Positions 20,882 to 33,077 are shown, counted from the first letter of the stretch. The stretch: 64,000 nt of DNA from Glandiceps talaboti (GCF_964340395.1 NC_135556.1:859001-923000), one strand, 5' to 3'. Numbers and translations are program-made. Notes: generated from the letters alone by a model not told the origin.

Positions 20882-21928
20882 TCGCTGCAATAATTTGTAG
20901 CGCTTGCTGTGATTTTGAGGGCTTTTGGTGACGGATCAACTCGTCCCGCTCAACTCGTCCAATTTTCAACTCGCCCCAACTCTTTACAATATAAATTACC
21001 TGTGCATATATGAAATCGAACCTAGTAGTACTCAGTTGGAGGGTCTGTGGTATCTCGTATTCCACTAATGAAGTACCACTTGCGCTGTAAACACATACTA
21101 CAAATTTACAATACTAATACTAGTTAGGAGAGGAGACAAGTCTCCAAAACCCGTACGCGCGGAAGTGGTAAGCGTGTCAGTCACTAATATTCTCCCTGGT
21201 TATTATCATTATTATTTCTTATTTGGGTTGTAAACATTAAGTCCTATTGTGAAAAGTGATATTCCATGACTGAGGAAAGTTGTTGTGTTAGTATAATTCT
21301 AGATCTAACAAACACTTAGCCAAAACCCACACCACTTTCTGCTACGAAATGTTGCATTGGCCATGTAGGTCAAATCATGTACATTTTTCGGTCCCCGTAC
21401 TCCGAGTCCATGTATCGTTTAGATTTATAAACGTTTACAAGTGTTGTTGGGACGAGTTGAAATTGAGGTGAGTTGAAATGGGACGAGTTGAAATTGGGAT
21501 GAAGTGAATCGCAATCAGGGCTTCTTCATCCTTTTTTTTGCCTTTTTTCGTTCCAATGTTTAATCCGAATCAAACGCTACAATTCCTGTAACGCAAATGA
21601 GATGTCAGCGTACTGCACGTTTCAAAATGCATTGCTACATTTGCCGATTTTGACGGAATTGGGGTACCTCTGAACACTTCTTCGGTCTTGAAGGCTCTGT
21701 AATTAATGTTGGCGCTAGGAAATGTCCAATTTTTTGCCAGGTAAGGTGCAATTTAGCAGAAAAAGCCGCTCAAATTTGTGATTCAAATCTAAATGGGTTC
21801 CGTCTATTTGTGTTTGCGTTACAGGAATTGTAGCGTTTGATTCGGGTTAAACATCGGAACGCAAAAAGGCACAAATATAGATGAAGAAGCCCTCAAAATC
21901 ACAGCAAATGCTACAATTATTGCAGCTA
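20882..21928. mobile_element. Mutator-like non-autonomous element (1.05 kb) in TERF2IP intron 1
   Basis: Left end TCGCTGCAATAATTTGTAGC and right end, inverted, TAGCTGCAATAATTGTAGCA, continuing for about 40 bp (shared GCTGTGATTTTGAGGGCTT). It is flanked by ACTCGAATC (20,873-20,881) and ACTGAAATC (21,929-21,937), 7 of 9 matching, consistent with a 9-bp duplication. A second inner inverted pair (21,540-21,597 against 21,811-21,868) and CAACTCGTCC/GGACGAGTTG words (20,937-20,955; 21,447-21,490) lie inside. The smaller relative at 32,926-33,077 has a perfect 9-bp duplication. No ORF. Confidence 0.75.
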
Positions 21929-22215
21929 ACTGAAATCAATCTGTAAAATGTATGTTTAGTAAATTTACTATAAATTAAAACAGAATCACACATTGATTCG
22001 AGTGCCTGTGTTTGATCGAAGTGGTTAGTTGTTGTTACCTGCAATAGCATTTGTTATTACTCAGGGTTCGACACTGGAGTAAAATTGATAACGTAGTAGT
22101 CCTGCAAAAAAAATTGGTGGTCCTGTCCAGTGTGTGAACTTAAGGGAATATGACTACTGGTCATAAGGACCGACATGTAGCAAATGCTGCTGATCCTTTA
22201 AAGCGGAATGTCAGG

Positions 22216-22222
22216 TATAAAA

Positions 22223-22252
<30 letters not shown>
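22216..22252. repeat. Homopolymer C run
   Basis: About 37 consecutive C residues. Similar C or G runs recur in the introns (24,305-24,340; 44,118-44,137; 45,044-45,074). Length is likely unreliable because such runs are hard to sequence. Confidence 0.9.
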
Positions 22253-22253
<1 letters not shown>

Positions 22254-22828
22254 TCTTCGTGGGCATTATTGTCAAATTTGAATGCATACTATTAACAACG
22301 GAAGGACACCTGAAAAATCGGGGTAATAATGAGCAGCTGGTGATTTTCATAATACATTTGGTATGTGTAGACTTGTAAATGTCTGTGAAATGCGGGTGTG
22401 GTCACAGAAAGGTCATATTTAAACATGGTAGAGATAATTTTGGACAAAACATCGTCAGACTGTTTTTTTCAGACTGTTTTTTTCGTTACTAGTGAAAAGC
22501 TGTTACAATTCAAACTTGGGATTAAAACACCTGTGAGTTACTTATTCAGATACAGGTGCGTAAATCTATGAAAGTTTGTGTAGCAATCAACGCTATCTTG
22601 AAGTAAACATGAATTGTAATGAGTACCTCTCCATGCCCAAGCATAACGGACCTAACGGTATATACATGCTATCATAAAGCACCAGCATTATTCCCGATGT
22701 CTATACATAAATGAAACACTAGAAAGATTGCAAAAAGATGAATAGCAAACACTATGATGGTAGGCCTATGTTGTTTTTTTTACATCGAAGTGTTCGAGTT
22801 CTTACTCTTCAAAGAAAAACAGTTTTTT

Positions 22829-22949
22829 AACAGGATTTTTGTTGATAGTGGTCACACTCGGCTGTGTACTTCCACTGATATGGAAGATGCAATGATAGTC
22901 TTGGAGTCGGGACTACGTACAAGTAATAGTAATTCATCAAATTATGATG
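22829..22949 (+). other. Possible orphan exon bounded by splice-like signals
   Basis: Open stretch read as IFVDSGHTRLCTSTDMEDAM and on to NSSNYDG, preceded by TTTTTTAACAG and followed by GTAGGT. The splice signals are good but I cannot connect it to a gene; its phase was not reconciled with TERF2IP exons 1 and 2, and it may belong to a transposon. Confidence 0.2.
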
Positions 22950-24303
22950 GTAGGTAGGCACGGGCAGTACATTTGTATCTGCACACGTCTGCTGTGACTC
23001 TTATCTCTCCGTACGTCGAGATATATTGGTTATTTTGACTTGGGTCTTCAGGTCGAAACTTTATGTAAACTACTAATCAAAAAAGGCTAAAAATATGCCG
23101 ACGTGGCTGATTCTTGAATTGTTATGGTTTACGATGTTTTGCGCAGACAGCAGGGTGCCAGTGTGACATTGTTTACGACGAAAGTGAATAAATGTTAGTT
23201 TTTACTTGAAATACAATGTACAATACATGTATGTGTAATATAGTATTTTAGAAATCCAAAATATACATGTAAATAGTTTGAGACTTTGTTATCTTTTGTT
23301 TTGTTTTATTTTATTTAGATTTTAAAAGGAAATGATATCTCAAAATGTGTTTATATTTAGTTTTGGATGGGCTAAAAAATGATCTCCAGATATAATTTGT
23401 TAGATTTCAGAAAACGAATGACAACGTTCAATGCGGTCAGGTGAAGTTTTCTTTGCTTTTGAAAATGATCTCAAGGTAGATTTTGCTTTCAGGAAATGAC
23501 ATTATCTCGAGTATTTGTGCTTTCGAATGTGGAAAATGAAATGCAACTTGTTATAAGTGTAATAAGATGAGAAACAAGTGATAAGTGGTCCCCACAATGT
23601 GACATACTGTAGATTTCCTGTGCTTTCCCAAGTTTGTTGATTGGTGAATGGTGAGGCAATCACCCTCTTTTAGGCCCTGTGATTACGCCCCTTTAGTTGT
23701 GACAGCTTGGCGCAGCGTTGCTGAGAGTATGAACAAGTCATGTAACTAGGCTTGCACACTGGTGACTTGTGTACTCACATACATAAAGTAGACAATCGTA
23801 ATAATAGTTTATTTTTCCTGGAATTCGTGAAGTCGGCATACTCAACACTGTTTCCCAGTTGGTTAAAATATCTATATTTATATGTCATAGTTTTGCTTGG
23901 TTGTCTTTTGGGAGACATTCACAAAATTCCAAAATGTCTATGTTCAAACCGCTCAATCTCAATACAAATTCTCACAGTTTCTTGTAATAGTGTTGTGCTC
24001 AGAAACATCGAAAAGCTCAGAAACATCGAAAATTTAAACTGAAAAATAAACGCCACCCAAATACACTTTTCGACAATCGTGCATGTTGGCGATAATCATG
24101 ACCAGAAATAACACTGGATATTTGCACCGTGATACTACAATACATCATCGGATGTACATGGACATGTATAGGACTATGAGCTAGCTGAACAGGCCACATC
24201 ACACAGCTCAGTAACATCGATTTACAATATAATATAATGATTGGATCTGAAACTTCCCGACAAAGGCCCGGGGATGAGTAAAGCTCTGGATTTCAGAAAT
24301 AAT

Positions 24304-24341
<38 letters not shown>

Positions 24342-25031
24342 TTGCAATGATTTCTCCAAGGGGTACATTTGAAATTGCGCTAACAAGCATGGGACTGCCA
24401 CCGCCGGGTGAAGTTCTGCACTTTAGAGGTCACCTTCAAGGTGTTGATGTGACCATGTCAAATATTTGTTGTTTGTTGTAGGATGATAATCGGTGATTAC
24501 CAAGAAAGACAGTGACCTGTTAGTGTTTCCCCGTGGACCCCCCACGAACCGTGTGATAAACTTTTAGCCCTTTAAGGAAAACTGCTGGTTCATACTCAAT
24601 GCAGTTCACGTTCAATACCTGTATCTACATCATCACCCCCCCCACCCCCCCCCCCCCCCCAGTTACAGACCAAATGATTTTGAACTTTAATATGATACAA
24701 CATATCTTTTGATATACTGAAGTAAAAGAGAGCAAAATGAATTCTTTACTATCCACTTTTATTTCATCAATCTGTTCTTACAGTTGAAAATTTCCACTCA
24801 CACCGTCAAAAAATAACTTGGAAGCAAATTTTGGATTCGCAACCAAGTAATTTTTGACTCTGTGAGTACAGATTTTCATACATGTATGAACCCAGAGACT
24901 GAATATTCATTCTCATATAATCTGTTCCTATAGACTATAGTGGTCTGAGACTGAATGTAATCATTCCATAGAAATACAGATCCATAGATTGTAGATAATA
25001 TGGGTGAATGAATGAATCATTAAAACTACAT

Positions 25032-25172
25032 TATCAGCAATCTCTAAGAGATCACAGTCCTCTCCTTCCTCTCTGTACGATTCACTAAACTCTGAATCAC
25101 ATAATCCAAAGTCAGATTCATCATCTGTGTCAACAGCTGATGTAGCTTTCCCACTCTTAGCGACCGTAAACC
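25032..25172 (-). other. Possible acidic exon fragment
   Basis: On the minus strand about 45 codons are open and strongly acidic (VDTDDESDFGLCDSEFSESY, then EEGEDCDLLEI). Such acidic N-termini occur in piggyBac- and other transposase-derived ORFs, but no further domain is found next to it. Confidence 0.25.
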
Positions 25173-26358
25173 TACAAATTCATCATAGCAGAAAGTGTTG
25201 TTGGATAACTATCCCTCTTGAAAACTATGTATTCGCTTTATTTCAATTTCCATCCACACAGTGACACGGAATGGTTTCGTCTTCTTTCAGTGTTTACAAA
25301 AATGATCTGAAGCAGCCCCCCCCCCCCCTCATTGAAACCCTACCCGTATACCCTACCGTGGTGTATTGAGTATCGTCTCTGACTGTTTGTGTAAAAAATC
25401 TGAACATGATGAAGAGAACTATGGCTAAAAACGTGTCTTACAGCACAAGTCTTTTTGACGGAGCGTAATGTGTTGACTACTGTCCTCTGTCATCCACTAT
25501 GAATCCATGTTTGGCATGATGCAGTAATTTTCCAGAAACAACAATGGCAACAAAAATTGCAACATTTCTAGGTTTATATGTTCATTACGACATGACAGGA
25601 CATACATTATCATATGCATCAAATTCAAAACAATCAGACTATGCATTTTTTTTACTGTTTTTACTAAAAAATCCAAAAAACCTATCGTACTGAAGATATT
25701 TTACGAAGCGTACCTGCCTTCATTATTTGAGCCGTCAGATGACAAAAGGGACCTTAAGTCCCTCCCCAATAGAAATCGAGTAATCGTTCGATTTATACGT
25801 GGTACGCGTCCACTGTAAATCTGCAGAGTCGCAGTGACACGTCGGCAACGAATTTTTCTTTCAATCATTTATTCCTGACCGTGCACTTCTCTAGCGGATT
25901 TTCTTCGAAGTTTCTAACAATAAAATACATGAACAAAAGTTGTATCGACGGGGTTCAACATGCGGTGATGATCGACATTTACTTTTACATAGGAAGGGCT
26001 TGTGTCACTTCACTGTACTTCATTGCAGAATATCGGTCTTTGAAAGTTGAATTACTAGATATTGATAATAATAAATATGATGCAATTCTAGTTGAAATGA
26101 TGATATCCGGACATTTCTAGTCGGAGTTGCTCTCATAATACGTTATATTGCCGTGTCGCAGATCGCGATGTCGAATCGTCGCGATCGAGGTCACTTGACC
26201 CGGGAAGTAGATTTTCTGAGGTCATTCATGAAATTGAGGTCAACCTTGTTTACTTCGTATGTACTATATGTAGCGGACATTTGCAACTGAAAATAATATA
26301 CACACATCCATAGTAGACACGAGTTCTGAGCGACCCGAGCGAGAAATCTACTTCCCAG

Positions 26359-28337
26359 ATGAAGATCTCGGTCAGGAATTTTCAAGCAGCCAACACGAGT
26401 ATGAAGTACCATGTACCAGTGACAGCGTCGCCAGGCCATGATCAACTGAATGTCAACGGAAACAGTATGTCAGGTACACATGTTGTTGGTGATGACGAAG
26501 TTGATGGTTGTCATGATTCAGATGATATCCACGACAAGCTTAGTGCCGATATTGACGAATTTTCGTCACATGTGGCACAGTTGTTAAGCAAACGATCAAT
26601 TAGTAGTGGCGAAAGTGAGTCCTCAATCAATAGTAGTAGTGCTAGCGATCGTAAAGAAGTTGAGGACAAAGTGATCAGAAATGGTTGTTGCAGTGCTGAC
26701 TGTCGCAAAAACTTTGATGTAGATGAAATAAATGCTATTAGACTTTCAATACTTGATTGCAACCGTGAAGTCAAAGATGCCATGATAATGTAAAAATTAC
26801 TTGTCCTTGGGTTTGATCCAGAGTCATGCAATGATGACAACCCAGATGCAGTCAGGAAACGAATACGCCACAAGTATGCATATTACGGTGATGGAGAAGT
26901 TTGTAAAGAAGCATTTTTAATTTAACACAACGTTACTTTGAAGTATTTAAATACATATGACATGAGACAAAATGGTCCAGTCCCACGCATTCATGGAAAC
27001 ACAGATAAACATCCAAAGCATGCCTTAAAGTGGCCATATGGATGAGGATTGGGTATTTATTTTTGGATTTTTAATTGATAAAACAAATTTATCATAGCGT
27101 CCTACTTGAAAAATAAAAGCAAAACAACAGTGTCTCAGTCTATGTTTGTCACTTAATACATTGAAAAAAGCCAACAAATATGTAAGAATGTTTGTTATTG
27201 TACGTACAATAACAAACATTTTTACACATTTATCATGCTTTTGCAGTTCATTGAACTACAAACAAGAGCTTGGTATATGTTGTGTCACATTGCTTTTTTC
27301 AAGTAGGAAGCCATGATAAAAATTGTTTTATAAATTAAAAATCAAAAATAAATACACAAACCTCATCCATATGGCGACTTTAACATACGGACAAGTTAAA
27401 CACTGTATTGAATTTATACTTCGGTATGCTGAAAACCATGGCCTTCCACAGCTAGCAACACCAAGAGGTGCAGATAACAAACCACCAGTGCATGTACCAG
27501 CTTCAGACAATTATAAAACTATACATGCCCTGCATTGTACTGCTTGTGATGAAGCATAGCTGAAACCATTTGGATATGGCAGCTTTCGACTTGTATGGCA
27601 TCAGATTTGTCCTCATGTCCAATTTCCAAAATCTTATGTTTGTCATAGATGTACGGACTTTTGAGAAAAAGTGTTCAATGTACACACTGAAGAGGAAAAT
27701 GTCCTGACAACACACATCAATGAATCATCAGGCAGAGCATACTATAGAGAATGCTTCAATGCAGCTAAAGATGAACTGATAGATTATGATTTACCAATTG
27801 AATATGATTTGCAACTGAACCATGTAGTAATGATTTCATTTCATTTCATCACACTTTTGATCTTGCCCAAAATGTCTTTCTCCCTCATAGAGTTAGGAAG
27901 GTTGGGCCAATGATTTTTAAAACACCATTAAATGTTCAGTTGTTTGGCATATGTAGTGAGGGTGTGCCATGACAAGTTAATTATTTAATAAATGAACAGG
28001 AAATCATAGGTGAAAATGGCACAAAAAGTCATGGTCCTAACACTGTTGTATCCTGTCTTCACCATCACTTTGAACAGTACAGCTTTGGAGAGCAAAGCTG
28101 CTCTATGCATGCTGATAACTGCAGTGGTCAGAACAAAAATAAGACTGTCATTGCATCCTTAGCATGGAGAGTAATTATAATGGTAGGACTTCACAACTCA
28201 ATTCAATTTAATTTCATGATGAGTAGACACACCAGATGCACTGTTGATGGTTTCTTTGTTCTTATAAAACAGAAATATAGAAGGTCCGATATTGATACTT
28301 TACAGGAGGTAGCATCCACAGTCAATCAGTCTTGAAT
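26359..28337 (+). pseudogene. DUF7869/Sola-like transposase ORF, broken
   Basis: Pieces in order: 26,359-26,793 (ending at TAA) with an Asp/Ser-rich N-terminus, GCCSADCRKNFDVDEINAIR; in the same frame to 27,024 KLLVLGFDPESC and RIRHKYAYYGDGEVCKEAF (one TAA near 26,922), then PVPRIHGNTDKHPKHA; a MITE interrupts; 27,384 onward TYGQVKHCIEFILRYAENHG; 27,560-27,663 PFGYGSFRLVWHQICPH and CHRCTDF; 27,671 onward LTTHINESSGRAYYRECF; finally SMHADNCSGQNKNKTVIAS and MMSRHTRCTVDGFFVLIKQK to 28,337. The order matches a family of large eukaryotic ORFs with an RNase H-like (DDE) core. Multiple stops and indels; no active product. Confidence 0.8.
27029..27379. mobile_element. 351-bp MITE with TTAA target duplication
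   Basis: Flanked by TTAA at 27,025-27,028 and 27,380-27,383. Ends AGTGGCCATATGGATGAGG and, inverted, AGTCGCCATATGGATGAGG, and the inverted match continues for about 75 bp (as far as CCTACTTG). TTAA duplications are made by piggyBac and Kolobok elements. A perfect 34-bp palindrome (27,187-27,220) marks its centre. It sits inside the reading frame of the DUF7869-like ORF. Confidence 0.88.
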
Positions 28338-28632
28338 GAGTATCAATAAGTAATTCATGTTACTCGTATATATAGGATAATACATACAGGATATAGGATA
28401 ATACATACAGGATATAAGATAATACATGTGTAACTCATAAAGTACACATGATAATTGTAATATTGAATTGAATTGAATTGTGTTGTGAAGTCCAGTCATT
28501 GCTCTCCATGTATCCAATGACAGTCTTTGTTTTGGCCATTGTAGTTAACAATATCAGCATGTACATATATACTGCAGCTTTGGTTCTCCATACAGCTGTA
28601 TAGATCAAAATGATGAAGACAGGATACAAGTG
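28048..28632. repeat. Inverted duplication of the transposase catalytic segment
   Basis: 28,048-28,212 (which encodes the HADNCSGQNKN block) recurs as a diverged inverted copy at about 28,449-28,632, separated by about 236 bp. On the minus strand the copy still reads AKTKTVIGYMESNDWTSQHN. The spacer holds three ~21-bp ATAGGATAATACATACAGG units (28,372-28,430). Confidence 0.75.
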
Positions 28633-29267
28633 TATTTTGAAACATTTTAGGCAAATTGAAATTTTATTTTCTATATTTTTAATGTAACAATTAGAAATGA
28701 TAGAAACACAGTTTAAAAAAAAACTGACTTTGTGAACTGTAATGACAAAAAAGATGCAGTGTCATACTCCAACAATATTAGTATATTTGGTTTGTGATTT
28801 GCAGAATTAACATATACAGTAATTGAATTATGTCACTGTGAAGTGTTCAAAACGCAATATGTAACTGTTGAGTTGAGCTTCACCTTGACATGTTATCAGT
28901 GTTAACCAGCCAGTGTGTTTTGGAGCCCTTCATTTAAACTTGATTATCACTTTTCTGTGTCTGTTGCCAGTACTTATGACTGTGATAATGCAGTCTTACA
29001 AATTACACCCTGAGTGAACTGTTGTAAAGGCTAGTTGCACTACTTTTGGATTGTTTGTTTCCTTTATCTTATCAGTAGACAAGCTTCTCACTAGATGCAC
29101 ACAAATAATTTACACCCAATGAAGTGAATAGGTAGTTTGTTCATTCTCCCAAAGTTAATGGAAGAAATATGTAATGATATCTACTGATGATTTTTTCAGT
29201 TTAACTGTCACACCTTAAAATTCCGTAACAAAGGATATCTGCACAGATGTTGATATACATGTATTAC

Positions 29268-29440
29268 TAACATTGGTTCCCAAGTTACTACATCAACCTT
29301 GATAGTAGACATTGGTTCCCAAGTTACTACATTAACCTTGGTATTAGACATTGGTTCCCAAGTTACTACATTAACCTCGATAGTAGACATTGGTTCCCAA
29401 GTTACTACATTAACCTGGATAGTACTATAGTAGACATTAT
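29268..29440. repeat. 39-bp minisatellite, about 4.3 copies
   Basis: The unit begins CATTGGTTCCCAAGTTACTA and repeats every 39 bp with few changes. Because 39 is divisible by 3 it leaves an artefactual open frame on the minus strand. Confidence 0.9.
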
Positions 29441-29792
29441 ATTGTTAGAGTGACACTGAGACTTTGAGAATATCAACAATAAATATTAGAGTTTACAATG
29501 TACATGTTTAATATTTTAGTGAGGAAACTTGATAATTGTGACTTTTAACTCTGGTGGCCATTCTGAATATTTGATAAGATCATGTGACTGAACATAGCAT
29601 ATTTTTGAAAACATGAGTTTGTTTTAAATAGAAATATATATGGTTATGATTGATTATATAATATGGATGTAGCTTTATACAAGTTATTATTTTGATTTGC
29701 CATTTTCACTTTCTTAACCCCTCTCCCCCGGCCCAGTGACCAATGTAGAGAGTTCAAAGTTGCACAATAGCAGCACAAGGTGTAGCTATTCT

Positions 29793-30190
29793 GTTGTCAT
29801 GGCAACAAAGAATGTTGCTATGGTGACATTAAATTTTATCTTACCTCAGTGAAGGCCAGTCATGTATACTTGATATTATATCATAATGTTGATGTTTTGA
29901 TGAATTGTTATCTACAGTGGAAAGTACATAACCTAGAGCAATCTTTAGAATTAGGTAATATTGTAATGGGCAAAACCATGGCAACAATGACTTTTAATCA
30001 TATGTATGTTTGTAAATCACAGCATTGTACATAATAAAGTTAATGTATATTTTAATGAGTATTACTTATAAATGTGTTATTGTTTTCAAACTGACTCACC
30101 TCTATAAATGTGTAGTATTAGATTCTTGGCAAGAATCACAAAAAAGATCGGTTGCCATGGCAACAACCACCTTTTGGTTGTCATGCCAAT
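29793..30190. promoter_or_regulatory. Cluster of RFX X-box-like motifs
   Basis: GTTGTCATGGCAAC at 29,793-29,806; GTTGCTATGGTGAC at 29,814-29,827; AAAACCATGGCAAC at 29,972-29,985; the perfect palindrome GTTGCCATGGCAAC at 30,151-30,164; GTTGTCATGCCAAT at 30,177-30,190. The RFX X-box is GTTGCCATGGCAAC-like. All lie in the last 700 bp of the Sola-like element. Binding is not shown by sequence. Confidence 0.5.
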
Positions 30191-31439
30191 GCCTCAAAAG
30201 TTTGCTTAGCAATTGTTCTTTGTGTTTCTTGGCTTATTTAATACACATGCATACACAATTCCAACCACTCAACATGATACTACTGGTATTCATTAATAAT
30301 ATTCCTATGTGCATATATGCAAATTAGCACTAATTCATGCAAATATTCAAATGAGTATTTCTCCATAAATTAACCCTAACCTTGGTGAATGGCACCACTC
30401 ATATGAAAGTTTAGATGGTCAAGTATCTCAATCCAGTAAAAACTCAAAATTGAAAATTTGACACTTAAGGTCCCTTTTGTCATCTGACGGCTCATTTGCT
30501 AAAACACCATTTTCAGAGTAGTTTATATGTTTTCCGTCATTTTGCTTTGATCATGGTCACACATGGGGAACTCCTGTAAATTGATTGGGAAACCCACTAT
30601 CATTTACCGGCTTTAATACCAGCCTTTAAAAAAAACTTTCTGTTTCGTCGTCGTCTTCTTCGGAAGCTCATTGCCGCCTTCTAAATATTGCCACATACAT
30701 TGTTCTTATAAATACAATGTGGAACTGTCTCAAACACGTTAAAAGTTTCATACACTTCGAACAGTAAACTTTACAACAGTGATTATTATATGGCGGAAAA
30801 AGACGCATGTGCTGAATGCATACAATGAGTCAATGTCTAAGACACAAATAATTAGAGAAATTCAACCAATCATGTGTTTGCTAACATAATTTCATAAAGT
30901 AAATGCTGTATGCTATATCATACAAATTTGTATGTATACATGATATCAACATTGACAACAACACATGTAGCGAGCTAGCTCTGTTGATTGACTTGAACGA
31001 GATGCTGAGAGTAAAATAGGTAACATAAGATCAGATTCATGTGGGTGAAATTGGATATACATGTATCTTTGAATAAATGTTATTATTTACTCCAAATTTG
31101 AATTGGTCATAAGGACCGATAAGTTGTTGTAATTCTGAAATACTGTCGGTCCGAATGGAAATCTGTTGGTCTCGGACCGAAGGACCAATGTTAATTTCGT
31201 ATGCTGGCCCTGTCTTTAAGTGCTTTCACTTGTTGACTTGAGCTCTTCATCTCTCTTAGTTTTGCTCTACTTCTAATTCACTTTTCCAAACCCCATATTT
31301 ATTTCAAACCATGTGTTCCAATTGAACTGTCTATTTCTTTGTAGTTGATTGTGCATCATCAGATCCTTACTGTAATTTTGTTCTCTTTTTTATGTTTTGG
31401 AGCTTCTTTTTTTCTTTCTTTAAGTAGTTTGTCTTAATG

Positions 31440-31453
31440 GGGGGGGGGGGGGG
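31440..31453. repeat. Homopolymer G run
   Basis: About 14 G residues. The surrounding 30,500-32,900 has no recognisable gene; it includes GGTCCGA/TCGGACC words (31,106-31,185) also found near 22,150. Confidence 0.8.
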
Positions 31454-32925
31454 TTTATGCATAATAAGATATGATGTGGTCAGTCTTATGTATAACATTC
31501 TGGTACACATTGATCTGACTGTTACAATTTTAAAAGACAAAAAAATTACTTTCCCATAGAGCAAGTCTCTATAGTGTTGTCCTTAGGGCATATTACAATG
31601 TATTTACAACATAAAAATAATTAAATCTGAAGGTTACCAGCAGTTAGAGTAAAATTTTGTTACTACACATGTAATTATATGTACTAAAAGTCACTTAGTC
31701 TATTTTCGTGTCTATGTACTTCCGGTTGACATAAAAGTTAATCGTGATCAGTCGGCCCCTATAATTACTAAGAAATGACAAACCGTTCATACAAGAAAGT
31801 TCAGGATTTTAATTTTTCCAACTGAATACCAATATCCACTACACATTCAATAACTGGTTTCGTGTATTTAGAAAGGTCCCCCAAAACATGACCTCGCAAC
31901 ACAGAACACGGAATCATGTTTACTGTTTTTAATAGCAGAGCCATATGGCTTCAATGTACATGTAGGCTGTAAGTTGTACCGGTAAAAATTACGATCATCA
32001 CAGCATGTAGGAAGTACAAAAACATAGAACATGTTGTTTTCTCACTGAATAAAGTCACTGACACAAACTAAAAGAAGTATTGGAACCACAAACTAAGCAG
32101 TTTGAAATTCGATTCACAGATAATAAGCCGATCAAATTGCGTCATCGATTTTGACAGCCACCATTGTTATGATTGAGCTTCACTCAGTCAGTTCCGTTGA
32201 ATACTGATGTCCAATTTGTACTGCATTATATAAAGGGAGCTCGTCAATAACCTACCAAATAAATAACTCAGAAACGTAGTTTAAATACCAACTGATCTGA
32301 AAATTACTGTTTAGAAAGACTACACACCGTGCATAAATACAAAATCACATGACAAAAACTTCAGCCTTACTTGTTAGTACTATTAGATGCCAGCCTTACC
32401 CGTATTGAACACATATCATCTTACAACTAATTTTATTGGCTATAATATTAGCTACATTTGAAAGGTCTCACTTGATTGGCTCACCCTTCACTATTCCCGT
32501 TTTCAAGAGACACCTCGCCAGAATCAAGGGCCACGTAGTACAGCAATGGCGTGACATCACCTGTTGGGCGACTTTCCCACCGGGCGTGCTTTTCGAAAAC
32601 TATACAGCATAAGCTTTTATTGCACGAAATCATAGAAAATCTACCCTGTTTCCAAACTAATTGTAATTTTATCGCGAATAGACTATCGCAGTTGGTTGAA
32701 ATAGCAAATTAAAAATGAAATGAATTTTACCGTGACCGTGAATTCGTATGGCCGCCATTTTGAATTCTGAGCTCCCTAATATACCTATCAAAAAGTCATT
32801 ATCCCATCGGACTACATGCAGTGGGCATTTTAGTAATTTTTACTGGTCGTTACAGAAAGTTACTTGACTCAGGATAGCGGGCCAGCGTGTATGTCGAACC
32901 CTGTGACTCTGAGCAGGGTTTTACA

Positions 32926-33077
32926 TAGCTGCAATAAGTGTAGCGTTTGATGTGATTTTTAGTGTTTTTTTCCTTCTTCTGTTTTTGTGACTTTTTTCGA
33001 AACATCGGAACGAAAAAAGGCACAAAAACAAGAAAAAACCCTCAAAATCACATCAAATGCTACAATTATTGCAGCTA
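32926..33077. mobile_element. 152-bp Mutator-like MITE with perfect 9-bp duplication
   Basis: Ends TAGCTGCAATAA and TTATTGCAGCTA; nearly the whole element is an imperfect foldback. Flanked by GGTTTTACA at 32,917-32,925 and 33,078-33,086. Its arms match the ends of the 1.05-kb element at 20,882-21,928 and include the same AACATCGGAACG word. Confidence 0.88.

Larger units (their letters stand above)
25729..30493 (+). mobile_element. 4.77-kb DNA transposon with DUF7869/Sola-like ORF
   Basis: Perfect 31-bp terminal inverted repeats: GAGCCGTCAGATGACAAAAG... at 25,729-25,759 and its complement at 30,463-30,493. Flanked by ATTT on both sides (25,725-25,728; 30,494-30,497), a 4-bp duplication. The interior holds a long degenerate ORF related to the eukaryotic DUF7869 family with the signature HADNCSGQNKN. 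Sola elements, as I recall them, make 4-bp duplications and encode a transposase with a DNC-GQN motif, so this is Sola-like; the assignment to a superfamily is inference. Later insertions include a TTAA MITE (27,029-27,379). Confidence 0.8.

Noticed and set aside
24208-24390. Proline-run ORF
   Set aside because: Translation of the G homopolymer at 24,305-24,340.
29208-29390. ORF with repeated WEPMS(T/N) units
   Set aside because: Artefact of the 39-bp minisatellite.
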